A DNA stretch of 64,000 nucleotides, from assembly GCA_018105865.1 (NCBI GenBank), contig CM030837.1, positions 5,041,475 through 5,105,474 of the forward strand, written 5' to 3'. The notes beneath the pieces are model-generated. The model did no database searches. It saw nothing but the letters and a program-made list of their open reading frames with translations, and was not told the DNA's origin. Source of the stretch: Metaphire vulgaris. Taxonomy: Eukaryota; Annelida; Clitellata; Crassiclitellata; Megascolecidae. Position numbers and translations under genes: made by a program. Shown here piece after piece: positions 24,101 to 35,955 of the stretch (position 1 is its first letter; every line of letters starts with the position of its first letter).

Positions 24101-26512
24101 GACCGAGTGTTGAAGCAGAAAGACATTCCGGTGAAGAGCGTGAAGGTGAAGATGGCCACGAGAACGTCGACGACAAAGTTGAATGCAGTGCTGAACTGGA
24201 AACCGGCATAAATGAATATCAACAAGTAGAGACTTCAACTTATGGAGAATTGAGAAATTCTTCATTGGAATCAGAGTCTTCAGGTTGAATGTTTATTTCT
24301 ATTTATAAAATATTGTGAAGAATTAAGTGACTTATCAAAAGATCATAATGCAAGACTTGACAGCAGTGATTATGATACTGCTTCTATGTGTATATGTATC
24401 ATATGCATCATTTTGGAAGCAATTGTTATCTTTTTAATTTTTACGTTTTGTAAATTTCTTGATATTAGTGCTCTAGTAATTTAGAAGAGCAAAAATGCAA
24501 TAGAGCTCCAGATTTTCAACATGATATCCAATTATCAGAATGTTCAAAATGATATTCAGTTCTTGTTCTGATTTAATGCTTATCTTATCATTTCATTGCC
24601 TTGAGACATGAGCAAAGAAATTTTGAATTAAAAGCTACTAGTGTGACATTTTTTAAAAAAATCTTTTTGCATCTTGTATATAAAGAGAAAGTGCAAGAAG
24701 TGCTTTGAGATTTTAGCACGCAATTTGCTTTTCTAGATGCCGATGTAGAAGACAATGAGGAAAGTGATGCATCACGGTATAGGGGCATGGTGAACAGCAT
24801 TGACACTTTCCCAGAAGGCAATAATTGCAGAAAGGTGGAACACGACGGAGCGGTTTCTAGCGATTTAACCGATGAACACAAAGAACTTGAGAATTCTGAT
24901 GATCTGACTCTTGATCAAATCGACAAGGCTGCAAATGCAATTCAGAGCGGCGGAGAGAACGTCGATCGTATCGCAAGCGACATCGGTGCTATGCAGTTGA
25001 GAGCGAATTTCTCTCCCGAGGAGGAAAAAAAAGTCCTATCCGGCCAACCGTCGGCGGCGGCTGCCTATGGCGACAGCAGTTCAAAAGAGGAAATGGAAAT
25101 ATACAGCAGTGCGAGAAAAGCGGCTATGAAAACCCTGGTGCCAAGAGAGAAGCCAAACGGCCAAGAGTGTTCGGTGCTTTCTTCCCTTTATCAGTTCACG
25201 TTGTCCGAGTTGTTGTCCGGAAACAACATGTATCGTTGCACCGTCTGCAACAAAGCAGATAAGGATGGAAAGGCTGTGCAAGGTAATGTCAAAACGCTTA
25301 TTCAGAATTTTACTTATTTGTATTTGCATATCTTGTTGCTTTTTAACGTATCTGATTATGACTTTGTTACTTATATTTTTATTTACATTCAGTTTCGTAA
25401 TGCCTGACGTACACTATGTACTTTGGAAAAAATAATGGAGCTGATGCAGTGCTGAGTTTTATTGGTGCTGGAATTACAATTTTTGTAATTTTTGTAACTT
25501 CATAGCATTAACATTCTATGAAACAATGGTGTTTTGTTTTGACTTCAGGGCAGAAATCAATGCTGACTTATGCCAGCCAGCAGTTCCTTATCTACAGTCC
25601 TCCAGCCGTACTCACTTTGCACCTTAAGCGGTTTCAGCAGGTTGGACAACATTCTGACCTCTTATTATAATCTAAATACTTGGAACCCTCAGTTTTTGTT
25701 TCAATTTCACGCAGCTTTTTCGTTACGAGCTTCATCTCAAAATAGTACAGAATTTCATACCAAGTTAGGAATATTTGTGTTCACTATTTTTTAATTTTTG
25801 TTTACCACAGGTTGGATTTAACCTTCATAAGATAACTCGTCACATAGAGTTCAGTGAGCTGCTGGATCTTGCTCCCTTTTGCAGCGCCCTCTGCCAGGTG
25901 GCCAAACTGTTTTGATTTGATTTCAAAATGTTGAGACTTTTATTTAGTTTTATTCTGATACGGCCTTGCTTTATGTTTAATTTTGATTTTTCATTGCAAG
26001 ATACTAATATCGAGTTAATTTATTTGATGTTTTAATTATATTATATTGGATGCTTGAATTTATAGTTTCTAAACATTGCTTATATCACGATGTAGTTTTG
26101 AAATAGTTTGCTGTCTCATTCTTCCTTTCAGAAAATTCAAGCAGGGCAGCGGAGAATCCTGTATTCTCTGTACGGCATCGTAGAGCACAGGGGCACCCTA
26201 CGGAGTGGTCATTATACGGCTTACGTCAAAGTGCGAAATTCCAATCCAAACACCAAACGCTTTCTTGAGACGTTGATCACCGGGGAAGTGACAGTCCAGC
26301 ATCTTGTGGATGCAATGCAGACTGCATTGCCCAATATTAGGGTTATGGGAGAATCTGAGTCGGTTAATACTGAGGACAGTAATACGAAGCACGTAGTACC
26401 ACCGCTAGGAAAATGGTACTACATCAGCGACAGTACTGTAAATGAAGTTAAGAGTATCTCGAACATTCTGAGCTGTCAGGCTTACATTCTGTTTTATGAG
26501 CGAATTGAATAA
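12437..26512 (+). CDS. USP45: Ubiquitin carboxyl-terminal hydrolase of the USP16/USP45 group, complete (19 exons)
   Basis: Cysteine protease that removes ubiquitin. Exons: 12437-12533, 13169-13263, 13693-13845, 14019-14128, 15438-15544, 16719-16879, 17412-17459, 18297-18479, 18849-18982, 19870-19957, 20269-20359, 21095-21183, 21494-21550, 23188-23334, 23947-24283, 24737-25282, 25549-25640, 25811-25897, 26132-26512. All phases agree and give about 1000 residues. An N-terminal ZnF-UBP domain (about residues 37-200, many Cys/His pairs such as CLHCGHQGC and WCYPC) precedes the USP domain. The Cys box [16 protein letters not shown] places the nucleophile near residue 250, the His box RSGHYTAYV places His near 901, and WYYISDS gives Asp near 974. 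CQAC and CTVC pairs would form the catalytic-domain zinc site. A long acidic, lysine-rich insert (about residues 475-760) splits the domain. The N-terminus MKVKD and the [10 protein letters not shown] ending fit USP45 or USP16, which are vertebrate duplicates; this gene may be ancestral to both. The first exon has an upstream acceptor, so the 5' UTR is probably spliced. Confidence 0.95.
12681..12762. mobile_element. Diverged TTAA-bounded miniature element
   Basis: TTAACACTTAAACTGCCA at the left and TGGCGGTTTGAGGGTTAA at the right form an imperfect inverted repeat of about the same length as the 80-bp family. The core GTAACTATATATGCAATGTG resembles the family core with many changes. Probably an older relative. 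Confidence 0.4.
14757..14985 (+). mobile_element. tRNA-derived SINE
   Basis: The head has a pol III A-box-like GTGGTGAAGTGGTGG and a B-box-like AGGGTAGCAGGTTCAAAT about 35 bases later. A non-tRNA body follows. It does not fold into a full tRNA, so it is called a SINE and not a tRNA gene. Confidence 0.5.
14986..15265 (+). mobile_element. tRNA-derived SINE (second family member)
   Basis: B-box-like GGGTTCAAGACCCGTTGGAG, then a body with GAAATGGAGATCAGTGCC and a tail of (TTACT)n type. Similar order to 19486-19765 (GGGTCAATTCCCGCAGGAGC, then CTAAGGTCGACTCAGCC), and its 3' body recurs at 23065-23135. Confidence 0.5.
17412..17459 (+). CDS. USP45: USP16/45-like catalytic cysteine exon
   Basis: A 48-nt exon of exactly 16 codons, phase 0 at both ends, flanked by a pyrimidine-rich CAG acceptor and a GTAATT donor. 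It encodes only the Cys box ([16 protein letters not shown]). Skipping it would leave the frame intact and delete the nucleophile, so an inactive isoform is conceivable; nothing in the sequence shows that this happens. Confidence 0.9.
17880..18072 (+). mobile_element. LINE 3' end fragment
   Basis: One frame reads [20 protein letters not shown] and NLNTHLF, the typical C-terminus of CR1/L2-type reverse transcriptases. It is followed by the short 3' tail GTGCTATATAAGTTGT and a simple repeat, as at LINE 3' ends. Lies in a USP16/45-like intron. Confidence 0.6.
19090..19235. mobile_element. MITE of the CATATAATACGTACGC family, diverged
   Basis: GTTCGTCCGTATAGTACATA ... GTACATACTATATGGATG with the same internal CTCCAAAATCCCACTCC stretch seen at 37017-37040. 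Confidence 0.45.
19236..19484 (+). mobile_element. LINE 3' end fragment
   Basis: Contains a C-terminal RT remnant ([16 protein letters not shown]), then CTGCGCTATATAAATTGTCAA and (TAAA)n. The tail closely resembles that at 18040-18072, so both come from related LINEs. Intronic. Confidence 0.6.
19486..19770 (+). mobile_element. tRNA-derived SINE
   Basis: A-box-like GAAGAGTGGTAACAATGC, B-box-like GGTTATGGGTCAATTCC, and a 3' tail ACCTACCTTTACCTTTTTTT. A reverse-strand head fragment of the same kind (GGTCATGGGTTCGATACCCA on minus) is at about 11926-11980. Confidence 0.5.
20908..21016. mobile_element. hAT-like MITE with 8-bp duplication CCTGAAGT
   Basis: Termini TAGGGTTGCCAGAC and TCTGGCAACCCTA; both flanks are CCTGAAGT (20900-20907, 21017-21024). 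109 bp, 78 bases before a USP16/45-like exon (21095). Confidence 0.8.
21959..22001 (+). repeat. (AC)n microsatellite
   Basis: Imperfect AC run of about 40 bases in a USP16/45-like intron. Confidence 0.9.
22874..22953. mobile_element. TTAA-bounded palindromic miniature element, copy 3
   Basis: TTAA CCCCTTAACC at the left, CCCAGTTAAGGGG TTAA at the right, and the family core GTAACTCAATGTAAAATGGA. Inside a USP16/45-like intron. Confidence 0.6.
23060..23140 (+). mobile_element. SINE 3' body fragment
   Basis: GAAATGGAGATCAGCACTGC and AGCCCCTGAGGCTT, followed by TTTGACTTTTTT, repeat the 3' body of the SINE at 14986-15265. Confidence 0.4.
26132..26512 (+). CDS. USP45: USP16/45-like terminal exon with His and Asp boxes
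   Basis: Last coding exon, 127 codons including TAA at 26510-26512. It contains [20 protein letters not shown] (catalytic His) and KWYYISDS (third triad residue), then the family ending [13 protein letters not shown]. Between the two boxes lies a stretch of about 55 residues that is variable in this family. The stop is followed after 66 bases by a hAT-like miniature element (26579-26860), so the element is part of the 3' UTR if transcription runs to the AATAAA at 27507. Confidence 0.93.
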   Translation, partial: KIQAGQRRILYSLYGIVEHRGTLRSGHYTAYVKVRNSNPNTKRFLETLITGEVTVQHLVDAMQTALPNIRVMGESESVNTEDSNTKHVVPPLGKWYYISDSTVNEVKSISNILSCQAYILFYERIE

Positions 26513-26578
26513 CGGAATTTGTGCTATAGGAGTTATTTTCAAAAATTCTTAACCTGCAATTACAATTGAAGCTGTAAT

Positions 26579-26860
26579 CAGTGGCACAGCATGGATACCA
26601 CGGGCGTTCACCCTGGGTGCTAAATTCTTGGGGGGGGCACAAAATCTAAAAACAGGTAATAAATCATAAAATGAGCTGCCACGTGTCATTTATAAAGAAG
26701 GGTTGTAAGTTCTTTTTTGAAATCTATTGGAGTGTTGCAATATGATGTAAGGCTAATTTTTGCTTGTCTAGACATTCTTGGCACAAGTTAGAGATGCAAT
26801 CCCTCTTTTGGCCGGGGGGGGGGGGAGGGGCGGGCGCTGGCAACCCACCCTACGCCACTG
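26579..26860. mobile_element. hAT-like MITE in the USP16/45-like 3' UTR
   Basis: Termini CAGTGGCACAGC and CTACGCCACTG; flanks GCTGTAAT and GCTATAAT (7 of 8). Contains a G-rich run at about 26814-26826. Confidence 0.7.
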
Positions 26861-27506
26861 GCTATAATGGCTGTGCTATTACAACTGTGCTTTGTCCTGG
26901 AGCATTTAGGATACGACCTTAGTTGTAGAGCTTGCAGTTTAGGGCCTGTAGCGTTTTGTTTTCCTCATCTGGACTGAAATTTATTTTGTTGGACAAATTG
27001 TTTTTGGTCTAATTAATGAATGTTTTGCCAAAATGTCCATCACGTGACCCAGTTCTTTTGATTCTTATGTTGATTATGTGTTGCCAATGAGAATTATCAA
27101 CAGATAAATTTATAAATGGCCCATGTAAACTGGTCTGAAAGAAAATGCTGCAACAAGTTGTAACAGAAGCTTGTGGTGTGTGTCTTGAGTTTATTTTAGT
27201 TTATTTATATTGTAATGAATCGTTAAATAAGAAATTGAATGCGCAGAGAATTTATGATTTAAGAACCATTCTGTTCTTAATTGATTTGTGTCAATGTGAT
27301 TTACTGTACTTGAAGTGTGATTGCACTAAACTCTCAGAGTGATCTTCTGTTTGGCAGAAATGCTGTTCTTCTAAAAGTTTTGAAAAGTTCTTTTCCTCTG
27401 TTGTATGTTTCTTCAGCAGGCATTTATTGTAAATGACGTGCAGTGTTGGATTAATTTTACGTTCTGATCTTGTACACCTGTTGAAGTTTCCATAAGTATT
27501 TCTAAA

Positions 27507-27512
27507 AATAAA
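27507..27512 (+). promoter_or_regulatory. Candidate polyadenylation signal AATAAA for the USP16/45-like gene
   Basis: AATAAA about 1 kb past the stop codon, followed by a GT-rich stretch (CCGTTGTCTTAATGG). Position and strand fit, but AATAAA is common in AT-rich DNA. Confidence 0.35.
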
Positions 27513-27617
27513 ATCCGTTGTCTTAATGGATGATAATTATTGATTTGAGATTTTGGACATGTCTTGATTCCCTGTATTACTTGGTTTTTCCTGAGGAAAG
27601 TAAATGTATTTTGTCAT

Positions 27618-27697
27618 TTAACCCCTTAACTGGCCGTGACAAGTGTACTTGTCCATTTTACATTGAGTTACAAATAAATGGCCGGTTATGGGGTTAA
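27618..27697. mobile_element. TTAA-bounded palindromic miniature element, copy 4 (reverse orientation)
   Basis: Same termini; the core reads CCATTTTACATTGAGTTAC, the reverse complement of the other copies. Lies just beyond the candidate poly(A) site of the USP16/45-like gene. Confidence 0.6.
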
Positions 27698-28803
27698 TAA
27701 TATTTTCTTGTGGCTTGGTGTTTTTCGAACACTGTCTTCAGTCCTTCAGGAAAATCTAGTCACAAGTGTTAGACACACATCCACATTAGTGTACTAATTA
27801 AGCCAGCTGGAAAATGACTTCCAGTTGATTGTGAAATATTGCCTTTAAAATGTGGATTTGGGCTGTCTTCATATGGGACATTAAGTAATTAATGACTCTC
27901 TTTATTTGTAATAACTTTAGTTGCATCATCATTTGTTTTGTGTTGCTCATTTTCATCTGTCACTTGATGCCAGTGGTGCCAGACATATGCAAAGCAGGGT
28001 CTCGGCCTTGCCATTTTTGGTCAGGCCCTGCTTGCTTTTGGTCCTGCCAGAAAAACTGAAATAGACTTAGACCTAACAAGTTAAAATTTTACAATTGGTA
28101 GTCAACACATAGCAATGCAATGGACATGATCAATGTTCTTAAAGTGATACTGAATGGTAAAAGAAAAGATGAGCAGTGTTTATTGTTGGCCTTCTCTGAG
28201 GGGAATCCCCACCCAGTATGAATTGCCCTGCCAAAAAAATTGACATTTTGGCAAGTAGTATGACCTCCCCAATGTCTGTTCCCTCAAAATTTTTAAGCTC
28301 CCCCAATGTCTAGGTGGCTAGAATAGCCACTGAAAGCTGAGTGTGGTGCATACGCAGCCAGTGCATAGAACAATGCGAAAAACTTGGGACTGTCATATAT
28401 AACTCGATCTTTCACTTTCATGTGAGGATCTGTCCTAGTGAAAGAGCATGTAGTGAGAAGTGAATCAGTTTCATTTTATAGCAACAAATTATTCATACTT
28501 AAAACTTAGCATGATTTAAAGTGGCTTAGAAGGCATTACTGCCTGTGTGAAAGCCACTAGGGGCACTAACGGGGCTTGAACCCGCTCCGTCAGCCTGACG
28601 ATCCAGCACGTAATCCTCTCTGTCATGTTCCAACCCCCATACGCAAGGAAATATTCCTCCAAATCATTGTTAAGCAATTTGTTCCCAAAAGCATGTGCTA
28701 TTGTTGCCCAAGATATTGCAGACGTGATCTTGCTTATTTATAATTTTTTTATGTTCAGATGTGGACAAAAAAAAGTGAACTTATGAAATTTACAACCAAG
28801 GAA

Positions 28804-28813
28804 AACATATATA

Positions 28814-28912
<99 letters not shown>
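28804..28912 (+). repeat. (AT)n(GT)n compound microsatellite
   Basis: About 55 bp of AT followed by about 50 bp of GT, in the intergenic region before the unnamed gene. Confidence 0.95.
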
Positions 28913-29661
28913 TGTGAATTTAAAAATCATAGAGTTAATAAATGCATTAAATTAAATTCTATGACAAAATGGCTGTCGTGCACATCGAAAGTTTGTTGTT
29001 GTTTTTCGTTAAAGAAAATTTTTAAGCGGTAAATTATCAGAAGTATCAGTTGCCAATACTATTGCCTTACAATGTGAAACAGCTATTATTTGGAGTTGCA
29101 TTACTTTAAAAATAAGTAGCTTGTGCGGTACTATATGTAGGCACTATAAAAAGTAACGAGATCTTGCTTCTTGTTTTAAAATCCACCTTTTAAAAATGCG
29201 ACAGAATTTCACTTTGCAATTAATTTTTGAAGTGTATACGTATGCTGAACGATCATTTGGAGGTACGCTGAACGATCATTAGGAGCAACGGTAATATAAT
29301 GAGGAGAAATCGCTTTGAGCATTTACGAATCTGACATTGTATAGACTTGGACCAGAGGTTAAGGGTCTGAAAATTCGGTTACTTTTATGAGATGCCATAT
29401 GATATGCCACTGAACACTACCGGCCTATCTGACCAACCGGCGTTAATTGCGAGAATCAATACCGTTTAAAACAACGTTTAAATTATCCCATAGAGTAATA
29501 ATTATTCATTTTTGATACAGGGCGAAGTAGCAACAGAGTGATTGCCTAGTATGCAATGTATACAATTGTGGGTATCGATGTGTTTAGTAAGGCTTCGGTA
29601 GCGTTAGATTGCATTTTAATTTCAACAAGGAGACTGAAGCTGCTTTCTCAATGTTTTAGTT

Positions 29662-32600
29662 ATGAATGAATCTTCGAAGAATAAAGAGCAGCATTATTCT
29701 GACCTGCTTAGCCTGTCAGGATCTGTGATTAGATGTCATAATGACATCATGTGCTGTGATGAAATTGGTGCAGAAGTTGATGAGACGAACACCGGTGATG
29801 ACCTTGTTGAATTCATTGCATTTCATGAGAATAATGATTGTGATCTTTCTGAGATTAGCGGGACAAACGCTTCTAGACCTAAGGTGCCTGTCAACCAAAA
29901 ATTCTCTGCTTCATCAGATTTTATCCAAGCCCCTTATTCATCGCACAATATTTCCACTTGCTGTTGCATCATTTCTCAAAATGGCGAATTCTTGAAAGCA
30001 AGCCAAAATCAAGTTCACGATCCTTTTGTGAAAGACAACAGCCTTGCAGCGGTTAACCACCGGATGGCACTGCCAACAAATGGTTTCCGTTCAACGCTTG
30101 ACAATGTTTTCCTCCCGCTTAGTCATCGTTTCCACAGCAGTTCAACCAGTGTTCACCCTTTGCCAATGCCTTTGCCAGTGACTACTGGATCATCTACAAA
30201 ATCTACACATAATGAAACACCACGTCAAAATATCATTGCAGAGCAGATAGATGGCGGTTTCATGGAAGAAGCAGAAGCATATGCGGAGTGCAGCGACAGC
30301 GACAGTATGACCACCGATCTGGTAAATAAGAAAGGTTCTGGTGTCCATTTGCCATTTGAAATGGACATTGGGATTGCAGTGGGAGGAACTGTAGAAGATA
30401 TTGGTGATTTCATTGATGCCGATATTCCGCAGCATCGTAATGGTTCATCGCAGTTCAGTTCACGGTCAAACGATTCGGTGACGTCGTCATTTGAAGAGTT
30501 GATGGCAGTTGCAGTTGTTACTGAAAAGGCAGAGACAGAAAAGGCTGATTCGTATGTTTTACATGAACCAACATCAACTAGTGTTAATGTTGGTACTGCT
30601 GAGGAGAGGATAAGGTTTTTCAGTTCTGCTGTGAATAATTTAAACCACAAAGGCAGATCTCAAGACAGTCCCAAAAATAACTTGACTGATGATGATTTTG
30701 GAACAGTGTTCTGTCAAACGCATGCCACTGATTTGGTTCAGAGTGACTCTTCGAGCTTTGACGGCAGGGAGACGTTAAATTATCACGGTAAGCATTGGCG
30801 ATGGTCTGATGGTGATGAAGTCAGTAATCTGTCTCCTTCGATGACTTCGGCAACAAGTCTGGCATCAGAGTTGAGCGATGGTGCACCTTCTGCCGCCTCG
30901 TTGATGTCACCTCTGAGTACGGAAGACGATGAGGCAGTTGTTTCTGCGCTGTCTTCGCCAGAATGTTTGAGCCGACTGCGTTTAGCGGTTGACAGTTGCA
31001 GTCTTGGCATGGAACGGCTTTGTTACTCAGAAAATTTTAATCGCAATAGGAACGAGCGAGATCATTTATGGTCTAAAGAACGGATATCTGAGTTCTCTGG
31101 TAACTGCACGTCCTGTAATAATCTCCTAGAAAATATGAACATGGCAACGTCCAAGCATATTCTTGAGAAGTTTATTGCGTGCGAGATGACTTCCGACACG
31201 GATAGGTCTTCAGCTTCATCGCAGACGAGACATCTTCAGGGTAATGACCGTGGATCACGGCATCCTCTAGTGCTTAACCATTCAGGAAACTCTTGTCTCC
31301 AGTGCAACTCCGATCGCCAAAGAATGTCGACTAGTCTTGGTGGAGAGGAAATTTCGAATTCCGAATTTATTGGCATTCGGGATAAAGGAGTATTTGACAC
31401 TTACAGCCCAGAAAGACCCCTTCAAAGCATCTCATCGGATGATTCTGTAAATATTCGGAAAAACCGAAGGTTCAGTTATCAGAATCTGGTTGGCACAGGA
31501 CCTTTGGATTGCCAGTCTTCTTGCAGGGCCGGCGGCTACTGTCGGAGCGCACAGAATGGTTCAATGACCAGCACATTGTCAGAAAACAGTCTGCAATCCA
31601 CGCAGTTGTTAAAGAGTCATCCATTCTCTTTACTGTTGAATTCCCAGAGAACCAGGGACTGCCTGGACGGTGGCTGCCAGAGGATTAGAACCGAAAATGG
31701 CAGTCGTCGTGAGGCAAAGCAGCGCCGTTGGATCTAAACTGTCGAACAATAAGAAAATTTCAGCGTGCGCACAGTCAACGTAAGTGACCAAAGGATCGTG
31801 AAAAAATTATCAGTTTTGTACTATAACTATTAATTAGCTATTAATTATTTAGCCATGTTACTTATTAAGCCCATTTGTGCTTGCAGTCAAATTCCCATTT
31901 GTATTTAGCAGGGGCGTAGCGACGGGGGTGGGGTATATCAGTATATATACCCTCCCAAAAGCAGTCTACCTTAAAAAAATTTATGTGGTTGTACGTGGTT
32001 TATATGGTTTATATGGTTTATAGTTAAGATTTATACCCACCCAAAATATTTATACTCTCCCAAATCAAATTCCTGGCTATGCCCCTGGTGTTTATGGTGT
32101 TTAGGTTAATGGTGATAGGCCATGATGTAAAATAATTCCAGTTTAATCTTCAATTTTGATCTATGAATCTTGAATTGTTGCAATTTTTTTAATTTTTTTA
32201 ATTTGCAGCAGGACATGGATATAATAACGCGAATGAATTAAAACTTGTGATGAAAGGATTGAAGTTTCATTCTGTTTTATAATGTAGTGGCAGATAAATC
32301 ATCTGTTAAATATATAATCAGATTTGCAGGTTTGTATTTGATTTATTTTCAAATTGAATCTGATTAGCATAAATTCAAGATACTCGTAATACCTGTTGCT
32401 ACTTCACTGTCATGTAAAGTTTGGCTGTCATGTTTCCAGCACGATTTTCGTTGGTGGCATTAGTTCTTGTTTTTGTGTTTTTACCATCCCGTCGCTTTGT
32501 TTAGAACCTATTATGATTTTCAAAGTTATTTTTTGTTTTGAAATATCTGGATTTATTTAGTGTTGTTTAATATTGTCACTTTTATGCATTTGATGTGGTT

Positions 32601-35600
32601 GTTTGTAGGTCTTTGAGTGATGAGGAAAGGGAGGAGGAAGTTACAGAAGAAGGACGAAACAATCATAATCATCATCATCATCATAATGGACGTCATTGCA
32701 GATATGGAAATGAAGTGGTGGGCTTTTGATTTTAATCCCATCTCTTCAAATGCAGTCCATGAATTTATTAATTATGCATAATTTCCATAAATTTTAATGG
32801 TCTTTCAATCATGCACTGCATATTCATTTGCATATCTGGATTTTCACATATCATTTTCTTCTGGATAGGTTTGGTTACTTTTTGGCAAGTTTGATTAGTA
32901 TCTACATTAATGTATTCTGCAATTATATGGTTCATATGCACTCTATATACAGCAAATATGACAAATTGGGTCAGTTTGTACTTCAATGTGAATTAATTGT
33001 AGCTCATATAAACAGTAGTTTGTTTAACCCAAAGGTTATAATCATATACCGGTATAAGGTATATATGCAGAAGTTTGCATCATCTGGTTTACAGAATTAT
33101 TTAGGAACTCACTGATGCTTCAGTGAGTTCATAAGGCATTCAAGCAAAAGTTTGATCACATTGTAGTTATCCATTGCTGTGTTTATGAAGGATTTTGCAT
33201 GTGATTTGGCGATGTGTGACGTGAATATCTCAAGATCAGAAAACAACGGCACTTCGAAATCGGGGCTTAAAATTGCCTGCTGCCAATGTCCTGTTAATAG
33301 TCTTCTGGTAAGAAATTGTTTATATTTGAGAAGAAACTGCTATTTTCTAGTTGTTTCTTTTTCTGAATTATTTTGTGTCTTGGCCTGGCAGAATATTATT
33401 TTATTGCTTAAGATGACAGTTTTAAAATACGATCTTTCTAAATGAAATTTTAAATGGTGTGAAAGCTTTTTAGTCTGTCACCTCAGAATCCTTTACGGTC
33501 GAGTTGTTTTATTAGCGTTAGAATGAAAGGGTAGGGGACCTATTAAATAAACTCTTCATTTAAAAAATATGAGTGCCCCCATGGCCCATTATGGCGACGC
33601 TGATGGACTTAACATGTGATTGAACTGGAGAAACTTAAATGATAATAGGCAAGCAATTGCCAAATAAATTTAGCTTATGGGTGTGTTTTCTTTCCGAATT
33701 TGCCGTACAAATTTCAAGACAACCCAGAGCACACATAACACACATCATGCTATATTGTGTGGTGATAAACAAACATGGAGCATCATATGACCAACTTTAC
33801 ACTTTAAGTTAGTGTGTTTGTTGTTTCCTTGTGTGTGATGCATCTTTTCTATGAAATGCTGCACAGTCTGTTTCGTGCGTTTAACCCTTTGACTGCCTCA
33901 TGGAAATTTGCTCGCTGCTTGACTACATCTTAATTAAATGGACTATATCTTAATTAAATCCAGGCATTCTACTTTCCAGGCCTTGTTAGCATCACTGAGG
34001 TCATGTGACTTCCAGCTAGGAGGCATTGCTGTTCAACTGCCAAAAAATATCTATTCACTACTGCGGCCACCGTAGACCGTTACAGGACGCTGGATATACA
34101 ACTATACATGCTAATGTTTGATGATGCTTGTTGTTGCGCCGCAGTCAATGGGTTAATGTCATGAGTTTGTTTCATGACACAGGATCTTTTGGGTGTTGGT
34201 GACTTTGGACGACATGCGTGTGACCTGTTTCCCGCAGACGGTTTAACTGAGAAAAAAGCTTCCTTGCCAGAATATCTAATTTCATGCAGCATTGCAGGTT
34301 GGTTCTCATTCCCAATTTTTTAATGAGGGCATTTAATGTTTATTACAGATCTCTCTCTACTGCATTTGAAAGTCGCTTTTAAATTTTAAAATATTTTGTA
34401 CTGCTTTTTAAGGTCAAATTCACGTGCCTGCCATCTTAAATTATCCACTTTAGCCATCTTGAATTATCCACTTTAGCCATCTTAAATTATCCACTTTAGC
34501 CATCTTGAATTATCCACTTTAGCCATCTTAAATTATCCACTTTAGCCATCTTGAATTATCCACTTTATGAGTTTGGCATGAGTTTTTAAGTTTATGAGCT
34601 CTGACAATTTTGGAGAAATATTTCTTGTTGTTATCTGTGCTGCTGATAGATTTAACCTTCTGTTGTGCCTGAAACCTGGGCTTTTATATATTGATTGTGA
34701 CTGTGACCTTCTTTAGTATTTCTTTTGTGCAGCTTTCTTACTGTCTTTATGCTTACCTGAAATACCTGGCACATTCACACTATGTCACACCACAATTCAC
34801 TCACCTCTAATTCTCACTATCTCTCCTCTATCTTCCCCAACGACCAACCTCTAAAACAATTGCAGGCCAAATTGAAATTTGACCTGCAATGAATTCTGTA
34901 CCCTCAGAAATTATCCACTTTATAAGTTTGGCATCCTTTTTTCATATTTTATAAAGTGCTATGTGCAACTTTTGCAAAGTGAAGGTATTTGATAAATTGA
35001 TCATAAAATTTCCATTGACTAACTTGTACTGTTGTCTTAAGTGCATTTTCTGCCATTAAGCAAAATTAGATCTTACAACAAATAGTCATTATAATAATAG
35101 TTATAATATTTATTATTTTCCTATCTGTACTATTTGGTTTGTTTTGCAAGGAAAGTTTTGATAGGTTGAACGTGTCTTGTTTGAGAAAGACACATTCTAA
35201 GTACCTCTGATTTAACAATTGGGGAAATTCTCTTCGTTTGATTTTTAAATGGTTTGCATTTTCTGTCATTGTGATTAGGTGTTACCGCTGAACAGCTTAT
35301 CTCGAGAATTGCCAAATTGACTAAAGATCTGATTTTTGGGAAGTTCTTTCACTTCTATCCTCAACGATATGCTGCCCTCTTTGCATGGTTAAAATACTGG
35401 ATTAGGAAAGGTAGATTCTTGGATTTAAAATATAACCTTACCTCAAGATGCTAGAACCTCCTCTATTTAATGCACTGCAATCGTAGCTTTTACCCACTGT
35501 TTGGAAAATTTTGCATGCTTTAAATTGATGATGACTTCATCAGAAATTTTTATACCGGATCTAATAAGTTTTTCTTTCCATTACTCTGGAGTAGCCTTTG

Positions 35601-35882
35601 TATGTTTGCTGTATGTTTCCCGCACTTATTGAATGACTCAATGTGCGTCAACAATCACGCAATAATAATAATAATAATACCATATCTGGGGAATGCTATA
35701 AATATGAAATTATTGTATGTGATTGAACAGATAGTATTTATAAAGGGTAATAAAAACTTTCATGAGGCATAATAGCATATACAGTATCAGTATGGTGCAT
35801 CATGAGCACAAACCACTTGGCAGGTTGACATGTACAAATTCGGGTTTTTCCATGTGCAGTGATTTATTTTTGAGTATGCATG

Positions 35883-35955
<73 letters not shown>

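Larger units (their letters stand above)
27000..29661. other. Intergenic: USP16/45-like to unnamed gene
   Basis: Contains the 3' UTR end, element 27618-27697, the (AT)n(GT)n block and a SINE-like remnant near 28500-28650 (GGGGCTTGAACCCGCTCCGT). GCTGAACGATCATTTGGAGG is near-duplicated in tandem at 29245-29290. TTTTAG directly before the start codon at 29662 could be an acceptor of a 5' UTR intron. Confidence 0.5.

Noticed and set aside
24013..24265. Minus-strand frames over the acidic USP16/45-like exon
   Set aside because: Antisense shadows of a Glu/Asp-rich coding exon, giving Ser/Leu-rich nonsense.
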